A stretch of 64,000 bases of DNA from Monosporascus cannonballus (GCA_004154925.1 QJNS01000070.1:1-64000), one strand, 5' to 3'. Counted from the stretch's first letter, positions 47,339-62,311 are shown. A program made the numbers and translations. Notes: a model not told the origin generated them from the sequence alone.

Positions 47339-50300
47339 ATTATTAAATCTTAAATAAGATTATCGATAACATATTTACTAATTAATAATTAACTTATAAA
47401 ATCCATTATAAAATTATAAGTTTAAACGAAAAAATAATAATCTTATTTAACTAGGAAAAATAGGTTTAAATGATTAAACATCCTAATATACACTTTATTC
47501 ATTTTAAAAAAAACATTAATTTAATCGGATTGTTTTAAATAATATACAAAAAGCATAAAAATATAAGTAAAAGCCCGGTTATTAAAAAATCTGTTAAATT
47601 ACGTTAAATTATTTAATTAAAGTTCATCAAGAAAATAAAAAAGATTAAAACTTTTTAAATTTAAATTCCTTTATAAAATTTCCCAACAATTATAATTATT
47701 ATTAACATAATATCGAACACATTTTAGATATTTTCTTATTAAATATGCTACGTTAACCTTTTAAATAAAATATATAATAAAATGATTTGCTGAAAATATA
47801 ATAAGACAATTGGAACTTATTATAAAGAATATATAACTTTATCAACGAAAAAAAAACTCTAAGATAATACAAATATATGACAATTATAAATAATTTCAAT
47901 AAGTATTAACGAAAGTTTTCGAAATAATAAATAAAAAAACAAAAACCGAAACGCAAATTTAATAAGTATAATAAAAGAGATTAACGTTTAGTTATAGCAG
48001 TACGTTTATTAAATTAGCTTTTAGATTAAACTGGAAATAAAAAGTATAAATGGTCAAATCTTTTAACGACTTAAAAACAAATATCGAAAAAAGGGTTTTT
48101 AAAATAAATTGACTCGAATTTCTGTTAAATTGTGTCGTTATAATAATTAAAATTGATAACATATAATATTTTTAACGCATAAGGAACATCAAAGGCAAAC
48201 ATAATAACAAAATTCGATATATAGCTAATATTAATATCTTTTAGCATAATAATACCTTTTACAATACTGTATTAGAACTCATCGAATTTAGTGCTACTTA
48301 TAAACGAAATTAAAATTCAATTAAATATTTTAATTGTAGAGAAATAGAACATAAAGCTTATAAATACTAAAACTCTAAATATTTACAATAAGTTAATTAA
48401 ATATCTATATCGAAACAATACTTCAAAAATAATCAAAAATAATAATAAAGTTAATAATATAATCTTATTATAATACGAATAAGGGATATTCCGGCGAAAG
48501 GTTTAATATAAGATATAAAATATTTAAAAAATATTAGCTTAAAAAACGTTACAAAAATAACAGAATGCTTTAAAAATATTTAAGAAAATATTAGAAATAA
48601 ATAGAAGCTATTTGTTTTAAAATTCTAAACGAATACGATAAAATACACGCCATATATTATGCACGATAAAAGTATTTCAAATATATTATATAAAAACAAA
48701 ATCCATTCATTAACGTATTGTACTTATATATAATAAACGTTCGATTCTCTTAATTAAATCGAAAATAACAAAATAAATAAACGATAATATTAATGTTTTA
48801 AAAATATTATCTTAAAAGATAATATCGATAAATAAACAGCTTTATAAAGTTAACTAAAAAGAAAATAATTGTAGTAAAAACTCTTATTCGTTTTTATAAT
48901 TAATATAATTATTATTTTATATAACGCTTAATTTAGCATACCGTAAGAAGTATTATTAAAAAGTTATTATAAATTTTTATATTTAATTAATATTTATTAT
49001 AAATTTGAAAAAATAAGTTTTTCTAAAAATTTCATAATTTATCGGCGAATTTATTAGAAAAAAAAGGAGCTATAAAAGGTTGAATAAAATATTACACCTT
49101 ATATAAAAAGCAATTGATTTAACAAGATAAAACATTAAAAAATGTTTAAAAGAAATTAATATAATATTAAGATAAATATATCGACAAAAAATAGTAAATA
49201 CAATAATTTAACGTATTATAATAAAGAAATATGGATAAAGTTTAGTAAATTCGAAAGGAAATTTTAACAAAATTATGAAACGATAACAAAATAACGGAAA
49301 TTTAAGAAAATTAAAAGGAATTTCCGAAAACGGTTATAAACGCGATAATAAAAGGTATTAATACTTTTTTTTATTTTGAATATATAAATTAAAACGCATT
49401 GATATGCTATAATAGTAAATTACGACACTTTAAGCAAAACTTTTTTTATCAAAAATTGTTAATAAATTTAACTTATTTTAAAGATATAAGTTAAAATTTT
49501 ATATAGTTATCGATATCGAAAATTAAGATTTCGTTTATAATAATAGAAAATTTTAATATGAAATTAATTATTTCGGGATTTTTATTTAAAATTAAAACAA
49601 TAAATTATTTCGATATCGTTTTATTTGGAAATTACGATCTGATTTTAAATTACTATATATATATTGATACGAAGTTTTAATTCACAAAAGAATTAACTAA
49701 GTAAAGTTCGTTTTATATTCTGTCGATAGATAAAAAGAATTGAGATCTTAATATTTAATCAGAAATAAATATAAATATAAATATAAAAACACGATAAACA
49801 CCTTATTAATTAAAAGAATTAAATATAAAAGAAAACTTAAGTATTAGCGAAAAATACGAGATATTTTTATTGTTACTAAAATACATATTGAGTAACTAAA
49901 TAAAGATTTAAAATAACAATTTATATATTAAAAGGTTTAATTAAGATATTATTATAATATTATAAATATAAGTCAGTTTTCAGAAAAGAATTATATAAGA
50001 AATTAATAAAATATAATAAATAAAATTATAAAATATTTTTAAAAACGCTGTATTTATATTTTTAACGAAAACAAAATGCGTATTTTTTTAAAAAGATATT
50101 TAAAAATAGCAAGTTCCGATTTAGAATCGATTATTGATTATTAAACAATATTGCAGTTAGAAATCAAATATCGATATACTTGATTATTGAAATAAAATAC
50201 CGATTTCACGAAACGAAATAATTTACAATGATCGATTTTAAAAATAAATATAACTTTATTAAAATTAAAAAAGAATATAAACAGAAAATAACTTTTAGAA

Positions 50301-53189
50301 AAAATATAAATTACTTAAATATTTACTTATATTAATAAAACTTCTAAACATATTAATATTTCTTAAAGATTGGTAAATTATATATTAATAAAATATATCG
50401 ATACTTTTGTTATATATTACTTTAAGAATATTTGGATTTAATTGTAAATAAATTAGATATATATAAGACATATTTATAATGTGTTTTTAAGTTTTATAAA
50501 ACCTTAAATTCTTAATGAATATGAAATTAAAATTGTTATTACTAAAAATATATTTAAAATATATTATAATTTAAGTTATATTAAAATACTTTTTAAAATA
50601 CTCGCTGCATTTAAAAAAAATGTTAATTATATTTACGGAAATACAAATATTATTTTAGATTTATCAATTCTAATAAAAAGATTATCCAAAATGCTTTAAA
50701 AAGTTCGTTTTATTTTTAATTAATATTATTTAAAAAACGAAATTTATATAAACGATATAAATAAAAAAAGTTTTAGAAAATTTAAAGTATAATTATTAAC
50801 GAATTAATATTAAATATATACGACTTATTACGCTTTGTGAAACTAAAAATTAATATTTTAGATTATATATTAAAAACAGTAATTAAATAAAGAAATAAGT
50901 AAATCAAATTTTAATTTATTATATTTTTTTTCATATAAATTAAAAAGAATCGAACTTAAGTATATTATTCTAAATAAGGAATTTATCATCATTATTATAA
51001 CCTTTCGAAAATTTAAATATTTATAGCAAATCTTAATTAAATCAAAGTTTATACGAATTATTAAAAGTCTACGTATTTTAATATAACAAAAGAATTTACA
51101 GAAAAATAATTAAGATATGCAAAACAAATAGCGACTTCGTATTTCGTTAGTATTTATAAAAAAGGCTTAAAAAACTGCGAAACGAATATTTTAAACAAAT
51201 AATCAAATTTTTAAAAACAAAAATTAAAATTAAAATTAATCATATAATATTTGATATTATGTAAAAAAACCTATATTTATATCAAACTATAAGAATACGA
51301 ATAATTTATTATGTTATATATTAAGAAATGAAATAATATAACGTTAATTCATTAAAAACAAATAATTAATAAGTTCTAAATCTTAAACGTCTTCTATATA
51401 AATATAAATTATATAAATCTTTAAAAATTGACAAAATCTTACTATAGATTTAATATGTTAATTATTTATTGAAATACTAATAATAATTTAAAAACTTTAA
51501 AAATAATATAGCCTTTAAAATAATATTAAAACGAAACGATATAAAGCTTAAGAAAAGTTATAATTATTATAAATTTTATTATTAAATTTGCTTTATTTGA
51601 AAATTCAAGAACAAAAATATATTATAATAGCATTTTCGTAATTATTAACAGATGTATAAATTTTCTTATTTTTTGCCTTACTAAAAGAATGTTATTATCA
51701 AATAAATAATATATATATTTTCTTAAAAGCAATTTTTAATAAAAGGTTAAAGTTTATTTTAAATTTTTAATAAAGTTATAAAATATAAATTATTTAACAC
51801 ATTTCAAGTCTATAGGAGTAAATAAACGAAACAGTATAATTAAAGCTTAAAAGATTTTTAAAATATTATACTAATTATAAACAGAACAATTACAATACAA
51901 TAACTATATAATATTTAATTAATACATAATATTAATTATTATAAAAATGCTAAAATAATTTGATTAAATACAAATTTACATTTTATATCCGATATTTATA
52001 AAAAAATAGATAACAGATATTTTACTACCAAAAAATTGTTTATATTAAAATCATGTAAATAAATATATTAAGAAATAAAAATAAAAATACAATTTATATG
52101 TAATTAACTAAGCAAATATTATAATCAGAAAAATATTAAATATTTATGTTTTTAAAAAAACAATTAGTTTACTATATTATAAAAAATATTTAAATAAAAG
52201 AACCTATCAAAACACTCAATTTTAAATATATCGATTTGAATAAAATTGTTGAAGAAAATCAGAAAATAATTATAAATTAAAACTTCTACGAAAAATTAAA
52301 CTTTAGTTTATTTTTTATATTTCTTTTTCTTAAGTTAACAGCGGATTTTATCAAAGTTTTTATAGAACAAAATAACATAAAAATAAAAAATGAATGAGAA
52401 TGCGAAATAAAATAATCCTTAATATATAAAAAGATAACGAATTTACGTAGTACCTAATCAAATAAAAAGGTTATTCGGATTTCGAAAATATTTAAAAACT
52501 CGCAAAAAATCTTATAAACGCCTAATGCCTATTACGAAATTTTTACTAATAATGACGAAATCTAGAATTGCGTTCCATTTAACGTTGTATAACGATAAAA
52601 TTTATAAATTAACGGAATTACAGTTAATAATATTAACCTCTTTAAAAGCTTAAATTTTTATTATCGTTTCCGTTTTAAACCGTTTAAGATTGTTAAATTT
52701 ATCTAAAAATTAAAAAACGCGACTAACAATTTAAATATCTTTTACTTAATACTATTGCTATTAACGATAAATACGAGATAATGGAGCAAAAAACCGAATA
52801 AAGCTTTTTAGTAATTAATTGTCTTTGTAAATAACGAACTTTCGTAATATAATAACAAATTATAGAAATAAAAATACTTATTTTATTATATAATCAACTA
52901 AAACGTATAAATTTCTTATAACGAAAAACTCTTTTATTATTTAATAAATAAAGTTTTTAAAAAAATTAAACATAAAATATAATATAATTTTAAAATCTTT
53001 TTTATATAAATTATTTAAAATATAACATTATTCGATTTTACAACAGCGATGTTTAAAAATACGACCAAACAAAATCAAAAAAGCAGAGAATTTATTTAAA
53101 AAGCTTAAAAGTAAAATATTTAGAAAAAGGAATATCGTATTACGTTTTAACAAGCCACGATCTTTAAAAAGGACTGTAATAGAAACAGT

Positions 53190-53524
53190 CAAGAAAATCA
53201 AATAAGACATGTCATGCAACGGACCATTAACTTACTGGTAGTAAATCAGTAAAAGGAATTACCAACTCATTAATAGTAATCTAATAAGCCGGATTACTAA
53301 CTTATTAATAATAAACTATTAAATAAAATTAAAATATGTACTTCCGTTGTTGAAAAATTTTAAATAAGAATAATTTATAATAGTATTTCGTTACTTAAAA
53401 TATCTTTTATATTACGAAAGGTAATCAATTATTATATTTATTATTCAGAATCTTACGATACTTTTACTAACATAAACTCGTCCGACTTGAGCTTAATAAT
53501 TGGTAAATTAGCTGAGCCGTTACA
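53190..53524 (+). repeat. 3' LTR of element A3
   Basis: Ends AGCTGAGCCGTTACA at 53524. The U3 part carries AACTTACTGGTAGTAAATCA and TAATAAGCCGGATTACTAAC, shared in reverse with the D LTR. The left boundary is uncertain by several tens of bases. Confidence 0.55.
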
Positions 53525-56249
53525 TCAATTCATATTATGTAACCTATTTATATAAATTCGACCGTTTTTTACAATCTATTTTGTCTTAAATCGTAATACG
53601 ATTTTCTTTTTCTTAAATTTTACCTTTAAAAATATATTCCTAATAAGTTTTATCTTACTACGAGAGATCGTATTATTTATTATAAACTTCGTAATAATCT
53701 TAATTAAAAACACTTAAAGTTTTTAATTATTTATATTATTAAATTTGATTGTAAAATAATATCGTATACGTCGTTGTTTAAAACTATTATTGAATATTAA
53801 ATAATTAAAAACTCTCTAGTTGTAACGACTATAATAAAAATTATCTTTGTTACGATAATTTTACTAATTCGATCATTTTTTACATCGTATTAAAAGAAAA
53901 AAATGGTTTAAACTGGAAAAAAACTATTATAAAAAAGATTCTTTTACAGCTTTAATAAAAAGTAAATCAAATTTTAACAAGCAAATAACGTAATATTAAC
54001 GAAGTTATCGGTTTTTTTTGGGTTAACGACGTTGAAAATTCTAATTTTATAAAAAGAAAATTAAAATTATTTATCGCAAACTATATTTAATAAATAAACT
54101 AAAGGAATAAAAACAGATTAAAGTTAAAATTATTATAACCGTACTATTTATTAATTCTGCTAATTAATTTATTTGTAAAAACTCTAACTAAAAAATTATT
54201 ATCGGCGATTTCGATATTATAAATAAAAGGTTTTTTAATAAACGTTAAGTATTAATAAACTTTTTTCAAAGCTTTTAAATATTTTTGAAAATTCGAGTAT
54301 TCTTTTTATTTAATCAAATATTAAGTAATTTCATTTTTCTTCTATATATTAAGAGTTTTCTTGATTTCGTATATAGTTTTATTCTATTTGTATATTATTT
54401 TACTTTGGATAAATCTTAATAATATATGTTATTAACTTAAAAAAGATAAATAAAATAAAGTTTTAGATAAATATCTTCATTAGTAATTATTCTTTGAGAT
54501 TGTTCTAGTAACTTTAGATAAAACGATATATTTAAAATTTAAAATTTTCTCAAGTCTTTTTGTTTAAATATTTTTAGTAACGAAATAAACTTCTTTTCTT
54601 TTTCAAAAATTAAATTTTTTACCTTTTTTAGTTATAATATTTACTTTTTTAAATACATACAAATTTTAATTTAATTTTTATTTCGTAATGCAATTATTTT
54701 TGTTATTTTTATATAAATATAATTTTATTAATAATAAACCCGTTATATGTATTTTTATAGATTTTAAATATAAAATTACAATTTACAAGCATGAAATATA
54801 TTTTAATGTTTTTATAATAATTAATATTACACGTTAACCAAGTAAAATATATTTTTAACTCATTATTTTCTATATAATTAGTGTAATATCATAAATAAGT
54901 TTTTAATATTTAATTTAGCATTATTATTAGTTCTTTTATTTATAATTTAAATAAGTTAAATAGTTTATAATCTAAATCGATCTATATTATAAACGTTTAT
55001 TAGAATTTCGAAATAAATATAATTTTTAATCAAAAATAATATTATATAACAATCTGTATAGATTAAAATATCTCTAGAAATATCTATATGAATTATTTAA
55101 TTATAATATTCTTTTTATAAAGTAAAAAATCAATATCTTTTATAAATGTATTAAGAACTATAAAAATATTATTGTGATATATTTTTATTATTACGTTTTC
55201 AAGTAAAAACTTTAATAATGAAATTTATAATAATTAATTTCCATAATAGTTTCAAAACTAGTAATAATTATAATTTTTTACAAGGTTTATATGGTTATAT
55301 TTTAGCATTAATATAAACTCTATATTATCATTGTATTTTTTTAAATTGTTATTTTTACTTTAAAAATATAATCAATAAGTTAAAATCGTTTTAAGTTTTT
55401 ATAAATCCTTATATATCTTTATAATAAATATTTATATATATATCGTATTAAATTCCTTTAATATGTTTCTACAATTTATAGTACTGTTTTTTTTTCAATA
55501 AATTATTATTATATTTTTAAATTTTTATTATATACTATATAGTATAAACCCTATTGTCATAATATCATATAGGTATAAATACTCTTTTGAAATACTGTTT
55601 TCAGTGATATAATTACCTTAAATTGATTTTTTTCGAAATTTAATCACTTATTTAAAATATTTTAATAGATAAAAATATAATAGAAATTTGCTATTTTGAT
55701 ATATATATATTATAATTATCGTTTCGTAAAATGTTTAATCCCACTTATGCGATTAAAATATTAAGAATTTGTACAAGATTTAATTTAATAAAAATTAAAC
55801 TTATAAATATCTAAACTTATTTTTTAAAAAATATAATAATAATTATAAATTTTATATTTAAAATAACATAATTACAATCGGCTTTTTTAACTTATACAAA
55901 AAAGTAAAATATGATACAATTTGCCTTAATTATTTCGTTATCAAATTGTCGCATTTAACCTACTATTTGAATTATTTATTTGTAACTTAATGGAACGTAA
56001 TAAATTATATATAATTAATATTAATTCGTTAATAAATGTATTTGTAATCTTTTAAAACGTTTTTATTATTTATGGCATTTAGTTAAATTTGTTTTGAATC
56101 AAGTTGCTTTTATATATAATAGTTTTTTTTAAATTTCGATTAAACATCTTATAATAATTAGCGAATTTATAAAATATTTCTATCTGTTTAATTAATATTA
56201 CTGTTTATTATTTTAAAATATAACGATATTTTTGAAACTTATTCTAATA

Positions 56250-56440
56250 TATCGTAAAATATCAATATATTTTAAATATTTTACTTTTTACTGATAAACA
56301 TATATTTGTTTATTAACTAATAATTAAGCATTTTGTAAAACGAAAAGAAATATATATATATATCTCTTACATGCTGTTTCGTTTTTCTATAGATAAAGAT
56401 ATCGTCGAGTAAATATAAAATAAAAACGTCGGTATACTTT
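56250..56440 (-). other. Gypsy reverse-transcriptase remnant
   Basis: On the minus strand codons read LDDIFIYRKTK, then LLVNKQI and KVKYLKYI, the order of a Ty3/gypsy RT palm (YLDDILIYS.T ... LLVN..KC.F ... V.YLGY). Intervening codons are AT-shifted. Confidence 0.5.
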
Positions 56441-57037
56441 TTTAATATATAATCTACTGTAAGTTAAAAAGTTATTAATATATTTATAAATTCTATTAAC
56501 TTTAGCACATATTTAAATACTTACTATTTCGATTTAAAAATATTTCATACAATTTTCTTTAAATTTAGTAACATTGTATTTATTTTAAAATTAAATATTA
56601 TAAATTGTTTACATTCGTAAAATACGTTGTTTATTTTTGTATTTAAAAGTAGTAAATTTTAATTTTTAATAATAATATTGTTTAATTAAGATTAACCGAT
56701 TACAAATTCTAATTTACTACTTTTTCTTAGATATTAAAAATATGAGATATTTTATTAATAATTTTCAAAATTAAATTTATTTTTATTGCCGGTTTTCTGC
56801 ATACTTTTTAAATACGCGTGATTTATTTTTAATCAAATTATAAATAAAGCTAAGTTTCGTAAACGAATCTTTTTAAAAATTATCTTGTGATCTTATTCGC
56901 TATATTTTAATAATTTCGTACTTTATTCTTAATTATAAACTTGATTTTATTTATAATATTAAAATATTATATTGATAAAGTATTTTAATTTCTTTTATTT
57001 TTGTTATAAATTGTTATTTAATTACTTAAACTTTATT

Positions 57038-57079
<42 letters not shown>
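57038..57079. repeat. (AAT)n microsatellite
   Basis: About 14 uninterrupted AAT units inside AT-rich debris. Confidence 0.9.
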
Positions 57080-57080
<1 letters not shown>

Positions 57081-58352
57081 GTTATATTCTCTTATATTTT
57101 ATTTTTTATGTCGTATTTCTATGCTTATATTCGTCATTATTTCCGATTAAATATTATTTGTTTTAAAAACAAACTGTGCTTATCGATAAAATTGTAAAGG
57201 AATGGACATGTAAGCGAGATAATAGTCGAACAGTCGTAAACTATTCTGAAAAAAAGTATATTAACAGATTTTTATTTAGGTTATATATGTATTCTCTTCG
57301 ATATAGAATTTTATGGTTCTTTTAAATAAGTAGATTAATAACTAATTGCCGATATTTAACTATATATCTCGTATTTCTTTTTTTTGTATTACTTCTCTTT
57401 TTTTAATTATTAATTTTTAATAATTACTATTAACCATTTATCGCAGTATAATTAATACGACGTTAAGTTACATGGTATTATTATAAAATACGGATATTTC
57501 GTTAATATTTAACAAGATTACACCTTTATTACTGCGAATGTCGCTAATATAAGGCCAGTTAATAAACGTTTTCCGATTAAAATATTATTAATTCGTATAA
57601 TAATATCTTTTTTATCTTTTTTTCTTATACGTATTTTATTTGTAATTTCTGTTTACGTTTATTGTGTTTTTGTCGAACGATTATTAATTTTCTTTTCTAT
57701 TTCTTTCTTTTTTCTTTATATTTCTTTTCTAGTTTGCGACTCTATGCTAGTAAAATATTTATTCGAAATAATATTTTTAATAAATATCAATTTTTAAACC
57801 TTAAAATATACCGATTATATCTAAAATATTAATGATAATTTGTTAATTCTTCATAAATTTTACCAATATTATATCGGTTTATTTGATATAGAGCTTAATA
57901 TTATTTACGTCGCCGACGTTTTAGGAAGTAAACGTTAAATTTTACATTTATTAGGTTTAAACCAAAAAGTATTTCCGTATATATTCTTATACTTTTTACG
58001 TAGTCGTTTATTAATCACCGCATAACATTTGAACATTTTTCGATATATAACTTAAATAATTTTCGTTTACTATCACAAAATTGTATAAAATATAAAATTT
58101 AATCTGTTAAGTAGAATTCAATCCCGAAAAAGTAACGTAATTCGGTCGGTAAATAATTTTTCTTCGAACTATTTATTTTTATTTTTATAAACTTTATATC
58201 GAAAAAAACCGTATAATTTTTAAAATTTAAACAGCGAAACTTTTGATAATTATAATTATGAAATTATAAATTTCATATTATTTAGAAATTGTTTATTGCG
58301 AACATAAATCACGATGTTTTTTATTTTTCGCCGATTTATTATAAGATAATGG

Positions 58353-58537
58353 ACAGCTGTGAGCTAGGATAAGGTGATCTCCGACCAGTCGCAGAGCGTA
58401 TTTCAAGAAGTAAGTGTATTAGATTACTTCCATCTAGCGTTTCTCATTAGCTGCTAGATGGTGGATTTATATTAGTAAGGGGGTCGGTGGCTAATCGGTG
58501 GCTGGTCGGCTACCAGCCTTATCCTTATAGGGGCTGT
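58353..58537. mobile_element. MITE-like insert with imperfect terminal inverted repeats
   Basis: A GC-balanced ~185-bp island in otherwise ~85% AT sequence. Left ACAGCTGTGAGCTAGGATAA continues GGTGATCTCCGACCAGTC. The reverse complement of the right end reads ACAGCCCCTATAAGGATAAG then GCTGGTAGCCGACCAGCC. The two arms share AGGATAAGG and CCGACCAG at matching spacing (~38 bp). No coding potential. Target duplication is not clear (GG before, ATTTT after). Confidence 0.5.
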
Positions 58538-61500
58538 ATTTTCAGATTTATCTTTATTAATTTATCATTTTAGTAACGTTTTCTTTTTTATTTTTAACGT
58601 AAAAACGAAAATACATTTATAAATATCAACGAAATCTATTGCTGAATAATCGTTGTATTTTTGCCATATAAATATAATAATATTACTTACATTATACTTA
58701 ACGTTACGTTAAAAAGAGTAAATAAAGATATTTATTTCCAAATATTTATTATCGGCTTTAAAAAATTAAAATATTTTTTGATAAAAATAAATCTATTTCA
58801 AAATTACGTAATTATATTAATTTTGTTTAAATAACGTTGAATAACGGTAATATAATTCTAATTAATTTCGGCTGTTATAATAGGCAGAATACGCTATAAC
58901 GTTACTAAAAAAAAACGTACCGTGTCGTTATCATATTAACGAAAATCGAATATGGTTTTTAATTTTATACTTCTTTTTGTTGTTAGTTTTTTTATTTTCG
59001 TCGTAAATTTATTAATTGGCCTGACTTATGTACCGATTAGCTTTATAGACTTACTAGTTGGTTTTTTATATACGTTAAGTTTTAATTTATTCCGTATTTA
59101 ATCGTCGCACGTACGTTTATAACTTATTAATAAAACGTAAAATTTTAACTTTTAAAAATAAGTTTAATTTTTATTAAATATATTCGATATTTTATATATT
59201 CGGATGATAATTTAATGTAATTTTATAATTTGTTATGTTATTTTTAATTAATAATAATTAATAATTATTTTAATTATTATAAATTTTATATTATATATTT
59301 GACATTCTATTAATACGTTATTATAATTTGGTTTTATTTTAAATATAATTTGAGTAATTAGTTTTATAAATATTTAAATAGTTTTTAATTAATTTATAAT
59401 AAATTTTAACTATTATAATACTTAAAGTCTTTCGTTAGATTTATTCTATTTTTTAAAAATATATTATAATTTGTTTTATTTAACGAAGATTTACTTTATA
59501 TTTATTTAATATTTATTAATGCTTAAATATTATATTAAATAAAGTTTTCTAATTTAGAGGAAAATATATATTGTTTTTAATTATTCTTATAACGGATAAT
59601 ATATTTAATAATTCTCTTTTATGATTTAATTTCGAAATTAAGTTATAGTATATAATTCGCAATTTTAATTAATTATATTACGTTTTTAAACTTAATATAA
59701 AAAATATATTATATAATTTTTAATATTTTATAGATAAGTAGATTTCATATATTTACGATTTTCTTCGTTTAATAATTATTGCTAAAATATACGTCTGTAT
59801 TAACTTAATGATTTTTTCATATTTAAAATATTTTGTAAATAATTTTATAATTTAATATTTTCTTTAAAAAAAACTATCTATAAACAGTTCTAATCATAAT
59901 ATTTCTTTAGTTAATTACGGCCTTTTTCTAATATTGGTTTATATATTCTTAAAATGTTTAAATCGAAACCATTTTATTGTTTATTTTATTATACGAAAGT
60001 AATAATTATATAAAATTTGGAACAATAAATACTTAGTAAATTCGGTTTTATAATTATGATAAAAGAATTTAATATCGTATAATAATTCGATTTAATTTAC
60101 TGAATTTTACTTATAATAAGTTTAAAAACTCTTTTATAAAATTTAATTTATACGTTTAATTAAAACGTTCGTTTAAAAATAATAAATAACAACTAATTAA
60201 CATTCGTTTTCGGAGCTTCGTAAAAGTCAGTGTAACAAGAATGAATAAACAATATATTGTAATATTTTATAATTTTTAATAAAAAACCAAATTAATATTT
60301 TATTGTTTTCTATAACGTATTAATTAATTTCGCCAAAATTACAATTTTAATTCTAAATCAAAGTAAGTTTATTTTGTAAAACGGTAAAGAATTTTTAGAA
60401 TAACGTTATATATACGTTTATTATTTTTTTAGGTTAAAAAGTAACTCCGTAATTAAATTTATATTTAACTTTTAAAATAATTATGGAAATCAAAAAAAAA
60501 TCTAATGTCCTTTAAAATTTATATATAAGTGTTTATATACTCTAATATATTACGCATTTGTACCGTATTATTAAATATCATTTGCTAAATTTTCTTAATA
60601 TAATATCCGGTTAATTCATTTAATAATATTTTAGTTTTTTATATAATCCGCTCGAAAACTATTATAATATTAATTAATAAAGTATTTACGTAAAACGTAT
60701 CATAACGAAATGACGAATTTATTTTTATAAAATAAAAGGTATTTATAATTTATAAAATAATGTTTTTATCCTTTTTGAAGTTAAAATTATAAATTGTTAA
60801 ATTTTTAACTTTTTAACATATAATTTACAAATACAATAGTGAAATTATTACAAAACTTTCTGCATAAATACCGTTTCATTTAATGTTAATTTATTCGTTA
60901 TTAAACATAAAATATATTATTCTAATATAATTATTTTAATTTTTTTAGTTATTTTAATTCACTAATAATTCGTTATTAAAATAGCATTTTATTATTATAT
61001 CAAATGTTAATATTTTTAAAGTAATTTTAATAATAGCCGTTATTTACGTTTTTTTTACCGCACGCATTTTATATAATAGATATCTATATAGGAGTTTTTC
61101 GCTTTTTGTAGAAAATAATTTATAATTATGTAATAAAGATTCTACGTTATTTTAATACAGATTTTAATTATTTGAACCTGTTTTTATATTCGTTAAAAAT
61201 TTTAATTTTGAAAGATTTTAAACGGTCTTAACGAATTATTTTATTTAGCCGTATTTTTCGATTATACGAAAAATAAATATCGTTAAGTATTTAATTTTTT
61301 TAAGTAATTTATTATATAATCGAATTTGTTTAGCAAATATTAATATTATATCGCCATAATTAATCGGTATAAATCTATAACTTGGTTACTAGTTTAATAT
61401 ATTAACGAAATTAATTTTTCTTAACTAATATTATAATTTAAAATTGAATTAAAATAATTAATATATTTATCGAATAAATATTTCTCGAAAATCTTACACA

Positions 61501-62311
61501 AATACCATAATTATTTTCTTTAATTGTTAACAATTCGTTAAAATTAAATGTTTTTATTCGGTATTTTCCAAGTATTATTATTAATATTTTGAACTTTTTA
61601 GGATAACGAATAATTTTTGTTATCCCGTTCCTTATTTAATGTCTGTAACGGAAATTTCCGTAATTAAAAAGTATTTACGTATTATTTTTCCTTATAAAAC
61701 TACCATAAAATACCTCATACTACTTTAATAAATATATATATTTCTATACTATTAGGTTCAGTAAGGTTTTAATATTAAAAAATAGTTGTATTATAAAAAG
61801 TAATATTTACTTATTTAAACGTTTCAGTTTTTTTATTAATTTATTAATATTTTTATATAGAGTTTGCTTTAAAACAATTAATAATAAAAATAAAACTTTT
61901 AATAGATGTTATTAAATTCTAAATATATTTGGATATTATATATCGATTTAAAGGGTTTTTATTTTTCAATTATAGTAGTCCGTCGAAAGTTTATTTATAT
62001 CTTTTTAAGATTTATAATACATTCTAAAAACGAAATCTTGTTTTTAGAGAATTCGTATTTTATTAATTTAATAAATAATGAATATTTTTCAAGACGATTA
62101 AAAATATTACGTATATTTTTTTACTATTATTTAAAAATGCTACGATATTATTTCAACAAATAAAGTAAATTTAATTAATAAAACCCGTTAAAACTTTATA
62201 TATATAATTAGGAAAATTAAAAAACCATTAATAAATCCGAAAAACATTATCGAATATTTAAATTAATTATATTTCCTTCAGAAAAACGTTTTCCATTTAT
62301 CGCCTAAGTAG

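Larger units (their letters stand above)
46876..53524 (+). mobile_element. Gypsy chromovirus-type element A3 (heavily RIP-mutated)
   Basis: Only the last ~80 bp of the 5' LTR remains (46876-46956, ending GCCGTTATA), cut by the D LTR. The interior from 47344 is collinear with A1 and A2: zinc knuckle (about 48325-48372), RT (about 50210-50480), RNase H (about 50950-51200) and mutated chromodomain (about 52440-52505). The 3' LTR ends at 53524. A solo LTR (46979-47338) interrupts its leader. It appears more AT-converted than A1 or A2, so it is probably older. Confidence 0.65.
20590..62300. other. ~41.7-kb AT-rich, RIP-mutated block of nested transposons
   Basis: Composition changes abruptly near 20590 and returns near 62300. 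Inside, no frame exceeds ~85 codons, yet recognisable retrotransposon protein segments persist with stops where Trp, Gln or Arg codons are expected. LTR pairs differ mostly by C-to-T and G-to-A, typically at CpA/TpG, while many CpG remain. This fits RIP of repeats followed by silencing. Individual elements are listed separately. The leftmost 650 bp (20590-21237) is AT-rich debris that I cannot assign. Confidence 0.85.
53525..62300. mobile_element. Most degraded part of the block; unresolved retroelement debris
   Basis: Nearly pure A/T with scattered CG. No intact boundaries are visible apart from the RT remnant, (AAT)n tract and MITE-like insert listed separately. Short frames such as 56972-57166 and 61906-62163 are Tyr/Ile/Phe/Leu-rich products of AT-rich DNA and are not genes. 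At least one minus-strand gypsy element is present. Confidence 0.5.

Noticed and set aside
56972..57166. 64-codon frame across the (AAT)n tract
   Set aside because: The poly-Ile translation comes from the microsatellite; not a gene.
20590..62300. Possible mitochondrial DNA insertion, given very high AT content
   Set aside because: Retained CpG, LTR structures, target duplications and mutated gag/RT/RNase H/chromodomain segments show RIP-mutated nuclear retroelements.
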